64,000 bases of DNA. It comes from Ascidiimonas aurantiaca (GTDB lineage Bacteria > Bacteroidota > Bacteroidia > Flavobacteriales > Flavobacteriaceae). The stretch is taken from contig NZ_JBBEWR010000006.1 in NCBI RefSeq assembly GCF_037646345.1, positions 124,001 to 188,000 on the forward strand, read 5' to 3'. The notes under the pieces are model-generated. The model was not told the origin of the DNA. It did no database searches and saw only the letters and a program-made list of their open reading frames with translations. Shown in pieces: positions 61,546-64,000 of this stretch (positions are counted from its first letter, which is position 1; each line of letters begins with the position of its first letter). Both the position numbers and the translations under genes were made by a program.

Positions 61546-63279
61546 ATGGCGTCGCATTACGAAGCACCTATACGAAGACCCCTGGTTACCGGAGATAAGA
61601 CCTATCACGATGTAACGGTAGATATTGCAGCTCCGGTAGAGGGAAGGGCCAACAAGCAGTGGTGGATTGTATTTTCCATTGCGTTAGTAGCGTTTCTTTG
61701 GGGGTTAGGATGTATTATTTATACCATTTCCACAGGTATTGGTACTTGGGGATTAAATAAAACGGTAGGATGGGCCTGGGATATCACCAACTTTGTTTGG
61801 TGGGTTGGTATCGGTCACGCAGGAACCCTTATATCGGCAGTATTACTGTTATTCCGTCAAAAATGGAGAATGGCTATTAACCGTTCTGCAGAAGCGATGA
61901 CAATTTTCTCAGTGGTACAGGCAGGATTGTTCCCTATTATACACATGGGACGTCCCTGGTTAGGTTATTGGGTGTTACCTATCCCTAATCAGTTCGGTTC
62001 TTTATGGGTGAACTTTAACTCACCACTGCTGTGGGACGTATTTGCGATCTCTACTTATCTTTCGGTTTCACTTGTTTTCTGGTGGACAGGGCTTTTACCC
62101 GACTTTGCCATGATAAGGGACCGTGCAGTAAAACCTTTTCAGAAAAAAGTATATAGTATTCTTAGTTTCGGGTGGACCGGAAGGGCTAAAGACTGGCAAC
62201 GCTTTGAAGAAGTGTCACTGGTATTGGCAGGTCTCGCCACCCCTCTTGTACTTTCAGTACACACTATTGTATCATTTGACTTTGCCACTTCGGTAATCCC
62301 CGGATGGCACACAACCATATTCCCGCCTTACTTTGTGGCAGGTGCTATCTTTTCAGGTTTTGCAATGGTGAATACCCTATTGATCATAATGAGAAAAGTG
62401 GTACACCTTGAAGACTATATTACAGTGCAACATATAGAACTCATGAACATAGTAATCATGATCACAGGTTCTATAGTAGGATGTGCCTATATTACCGAGT
62501 TATTCATAGCATGGTACTCTGGTGTAGAATATGAACAGTACGCTTTCCTAAACAGGGCTACCGGTCCTTACTGGTGGGCATACTGGGCCATGATGACCTG
62601 TAATGTATTCTCTCCTCAGTTTATGTGGTTTAAAAAACTTAGAACCAGTATCATGTTCTCATTTATCATTTCAATCGTGGTAAATATAGGGATGTGGTTC
62701 GAGCGATTCGTAATTATCGTTACGTCTCTTCACAGAGATTACCTTCCTTCATCATGGACCATGTTCTCCCCCACATTCGTAGATATAGGAATTTACGTAG
62801 GTACCATAGGTTTCTTCTTTGTATTGTTCCTTTTATATGCGAGAACATTCCCTGTAATTGCTCAGGCCGAAGTAAAGACTATTTTAAAGTCTTCAAGTGA
62901 TAAATATAAAAGATTGAGAGAAGCCGGAAAGCCACTTTACCAAATGCCGGAAACAGCACCTTTAATTGAAAAAGGGGATAATACTAATGCTGTGACTGCT
63001 ATCGATCTTGAACAAAATGCTGAAAAGATCAGTGCTCTTGTTGCCAGTATAGGAACATTTGATAAAGAGATACAAAAACCGGATAACCTTAAGAAAATTA
63101 ACGGAATAGGCCCGGTAATGGAAAAAACTTTAAACCAGATCGGTATCTATACGTTTGATCAGGTAAGTAAAATGACCGAAAACGAATATCGTTTACTGGA
63201 TGAGATTACCGGATCATTCCCGGGAAGAGCACAACGTGATGATTGGGCCGGCCAGGCTGAAAACCTTAAAAATCAGTAA
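61546..63279 (+). CDS. actC: ActC, NrfD-type quinol-oxidising membrane subunit with a C-terminal HhH tail
   Basis: 577 residues. The first ~450 residues form an NrfD/PsrC-like bundle of ten helices (WWVGIGHAGTLISA, HMGRPWLGYWVLP, GWHTTIFPPYFVAGAIFSGF), the menaquinol site of ACIII. A hydrophilic linker (about 450-510) leads to NLKKINGIGPVMEKTLNQIGIYTFDQV and FPGRAQRDDWAGQAENLK (~514-577), a helix-hairpin-helix domain of the type seen in DNA-binding proteins. The tail would be cytoplasmic. It is not part of the standard ActC and has no known role here. Confidence 0.93.
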   Translation: MASHYEAPIRRPLVTGDKTYHDVTVDIAAPVEGRANKQWWIVFSIALVAFLWGLGCIIYTISTGIGTWGLNKTVGWAWDITNFVWWVGIGHAGTLISAVLLLFRQKWRMAINRSAEAMTIFSVVQAGLFPIIHMGRPWLGYWVLPIPNQFGSLWVNFNSPLLWDVFAISTYLSVSLVFWWTGLLPDFAMIRDRAVKPFQKKVYSILSFGWTGRAKDWQRFEEVSLVLAGLATPLVLSVHTIVSFDFATSVIPGWHTTIFPPYFVAGAIFSGFAMVNTLLIIMRKVVHLEDYITVQHIELMNIVIMITGSIVGCAYITELFIAWYSGVEYEQYAFLNRATGPYWWAYWAMMTCNVFSPQFMWFKKLRTSIMFSFIISIVVNIGMWFERFVIIVTSLHRDYLPSSWTMFSPTFVDIGIYVGTIGFFFVLFLLYARTFPVIAQAEVKTILKSSSDKYKRLREAGKPLYQMPETAPLIEKGDNTNAVTAIDLEQNAEKISALVASIGTFDKEIQKPDNLKKINGIGPVMEKTLNQIGIYTFDQVSKMTENEYRLLDEITGSFPGRAQRDDWAGQAENLKNQ

Positions 63280-63283
63280 CCGT

Positions 63284-63808
63284 ATGAGTACGAAAGTAGT
63301 ACAAGCACTGTATCAGGATGACGATATCCTTATGAACGCCGTTAAAAAGGTAAAAGCAGCACACTATCATATAGAAGAAGTGTATTGCCCCTTTCCGGTG
63401 CACGGCCTTGATAAAGCTATGGGGTTACAACCTACAAGGCTTGCCATTACAGCCTTCATGTATGGGTGTTTGGGCCTTACGGTAGCCATAACCATGATGA
63501 ATTATATCATGATAGATGACTGGCCTCAGGACATTGGTGGAAAACCCAGTTTTAGCTTTTTTACCAACATGCCTGCATTTGTACCTATTATGTTTGAAAT
63601 GACAGTCTTTTTTGCGGCACACCTTATGGTAATTACGTTTTATATGCGTAGTAAGTTGTGGCCATTTAAAAAAGCAGAGAACCCCGATGTTAGAACCACT
63701 GACGATCACTTCTTAATGGAGGTGGCCGTAAACGGAAATGAAGAAGAAATTACAGAGCTGCTTAAAGGCACCGGCGCAGTGGAAATAAAAATTTCAGAAA
63801 AGCATTAA
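63284..63808 (+). CDS. actD: ActD, DUF3341 membrane subunit of alternative complex III
   Basis: 174 residues from the ATG at 63284; the frame is open from 63200 but that part overlaps actC. It contains two membrane helices (about 45-75 and 100-130) around the periplasmic loop DDWPQDIGGKPSFSF, then a cytoplasmic acidic end. ActD has no cofactor and holds the ACIII complex together. It is five bases after actC. Confidence 0.95.
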   Translation: MSTKVVQALYQDDDILMNAVKKVKAAHYHIEEVYCPFPVHGLDKAMGLQPTRLAITAFMYGCLGLTVAITMMNYIMIDDWPQDIGGKPSFSFFTNMPAFVPIMFEMTVFFAAHLMVITFYMRSKLWPFKKAENPDVRTTDDHFLMEVAVNGNEEEITELLKGTGAVEIKISEKH

Positions 63809-63816
63809 AATAAGAT

Positions 63817-64000
63817 ATGAGAAGCTTTATCAATATAGGAATAGTTTTAGTAGCTGCTATCAGCCTTATATCATGTGCTGACAGTTCAAGGCCAAACTAT
63901 CAGTTTTTCCCAAATATGTATGAGCCCGTAGGTTATGAAACCTATGGAGAGTCTGCTTTTCCAAACGGAATGGAAGCACAACTTCCTGCAGACAATACAA
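63817..64000 (+). CDS. actE: ActE, cytochrome c lipoprotein subunit, 3' end cut by window edge
   Basis: 61 residues visible. A lipoprotein signal with hydrophobic core IGIVLVAAISLIS and lipobox LISC is followed by ADSSRPNYQFFPNMYEPVGYE, typical of the start of ActE, the monoheme cytochrome subunit. The heme motif lies beyond the window. It is eight bases after actD. Confidence 0.9.
   Translation, partial: MRSFINIGIVLVAAISLISCADSSRPNYQFFPNMYEPVGYETYGESAFPNGMEAQLPADNT

Overview
The window is about 64 kb of chromosome from a Bacteroidota bacterium, almost certainly family Flavobacteriaceae. The evidence is a PorT/SprT type IX secretion protein beside an ExbB/ExbD set, an alternative complex III (act) respiratory operon, a DUF5686 outer-membrane protein, a two-domain universal stress protein, and promoters of the Bacteroidetes type (TTTG, 19 bases, TAnnTTTG) with no clear Shine-Dalgarno sequences. 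No rRNA, CRISPR array, insertion sequence or prophage was seen. Most genes are core functions, with a few accessory patches.

Layout. 1-2.8 kb: a minus-strand operon of a PLP fold-type-II enzyme, a DUF1611 (DgcN-like) protein and a PP-loop ATPase cut by the window edge. 3.4-4.4 kb: an ECF-like sigma factor followed by two short paralogous proteins; a GGTSACC-type motif recurs upstream of these genes and of the PLP enzyme. 4.7-8.6 kb: Kdo transferase (kdtA) coupled to a coiled-coil lipoprotein, and divergently a DegT aminotransferase with galE. 8.6-14.5 kb: a secreted amidohydrolase, a small unknown gene, and sucA-sucB of the TCA cycle ending in a 52-bp perfect palindrome that works as a terminator. 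14.6-16.6 kb: an orphan LuxR-type response regulator between two single-pass membrane microproteins, then a small retropepsin-like protein.

16.6-23 kb: tatD, an acyltransferase, ansA, tRNA-Ser, exbB-unknown-exbD-exbD and porT. 23-32 kb (minus): a PAP2-like membrane protein, rpoN, asnS, an RND/MMPL exporter and a DUF5686 protein. 32-36.5 kb (minus): frr-pyrH and rplM-rpsI-rpsB-tsf. 36.7-41.6 kb: an outer-membrane protein, polA and a membrane metallophosphoesterase. 41.8-45.7 kb: three paralogous secreted surface proteins with a shared N-terminal module, and a thioredoxin-fold protein without CXXC. 45.7-50.8 kb: a polysaccharide deacetylase, a DUF2723 membrane protein, tRNA-Gln and a universal stress protein. 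50.9-55.5 kb: rimP-nusA-infB behind a leader that contains a terminator-like hairpin. 55.6-56.8 kb: pirin and a SPOR protein. 57-64 kb: actA-actB-actC-actD-actE (last one cut), with a DNA-nuclease-type helix-hairpin-helix tail fused to ActC.

The parts least explained by standard annotation are the PP-loop/DUF1611/PLP operon, the sigma factor with its two microproteins and shared operator motif, the two membrane microproteins around the orphan regulator, the surface-protein triplet, the rimP leader and the ActC fusion.
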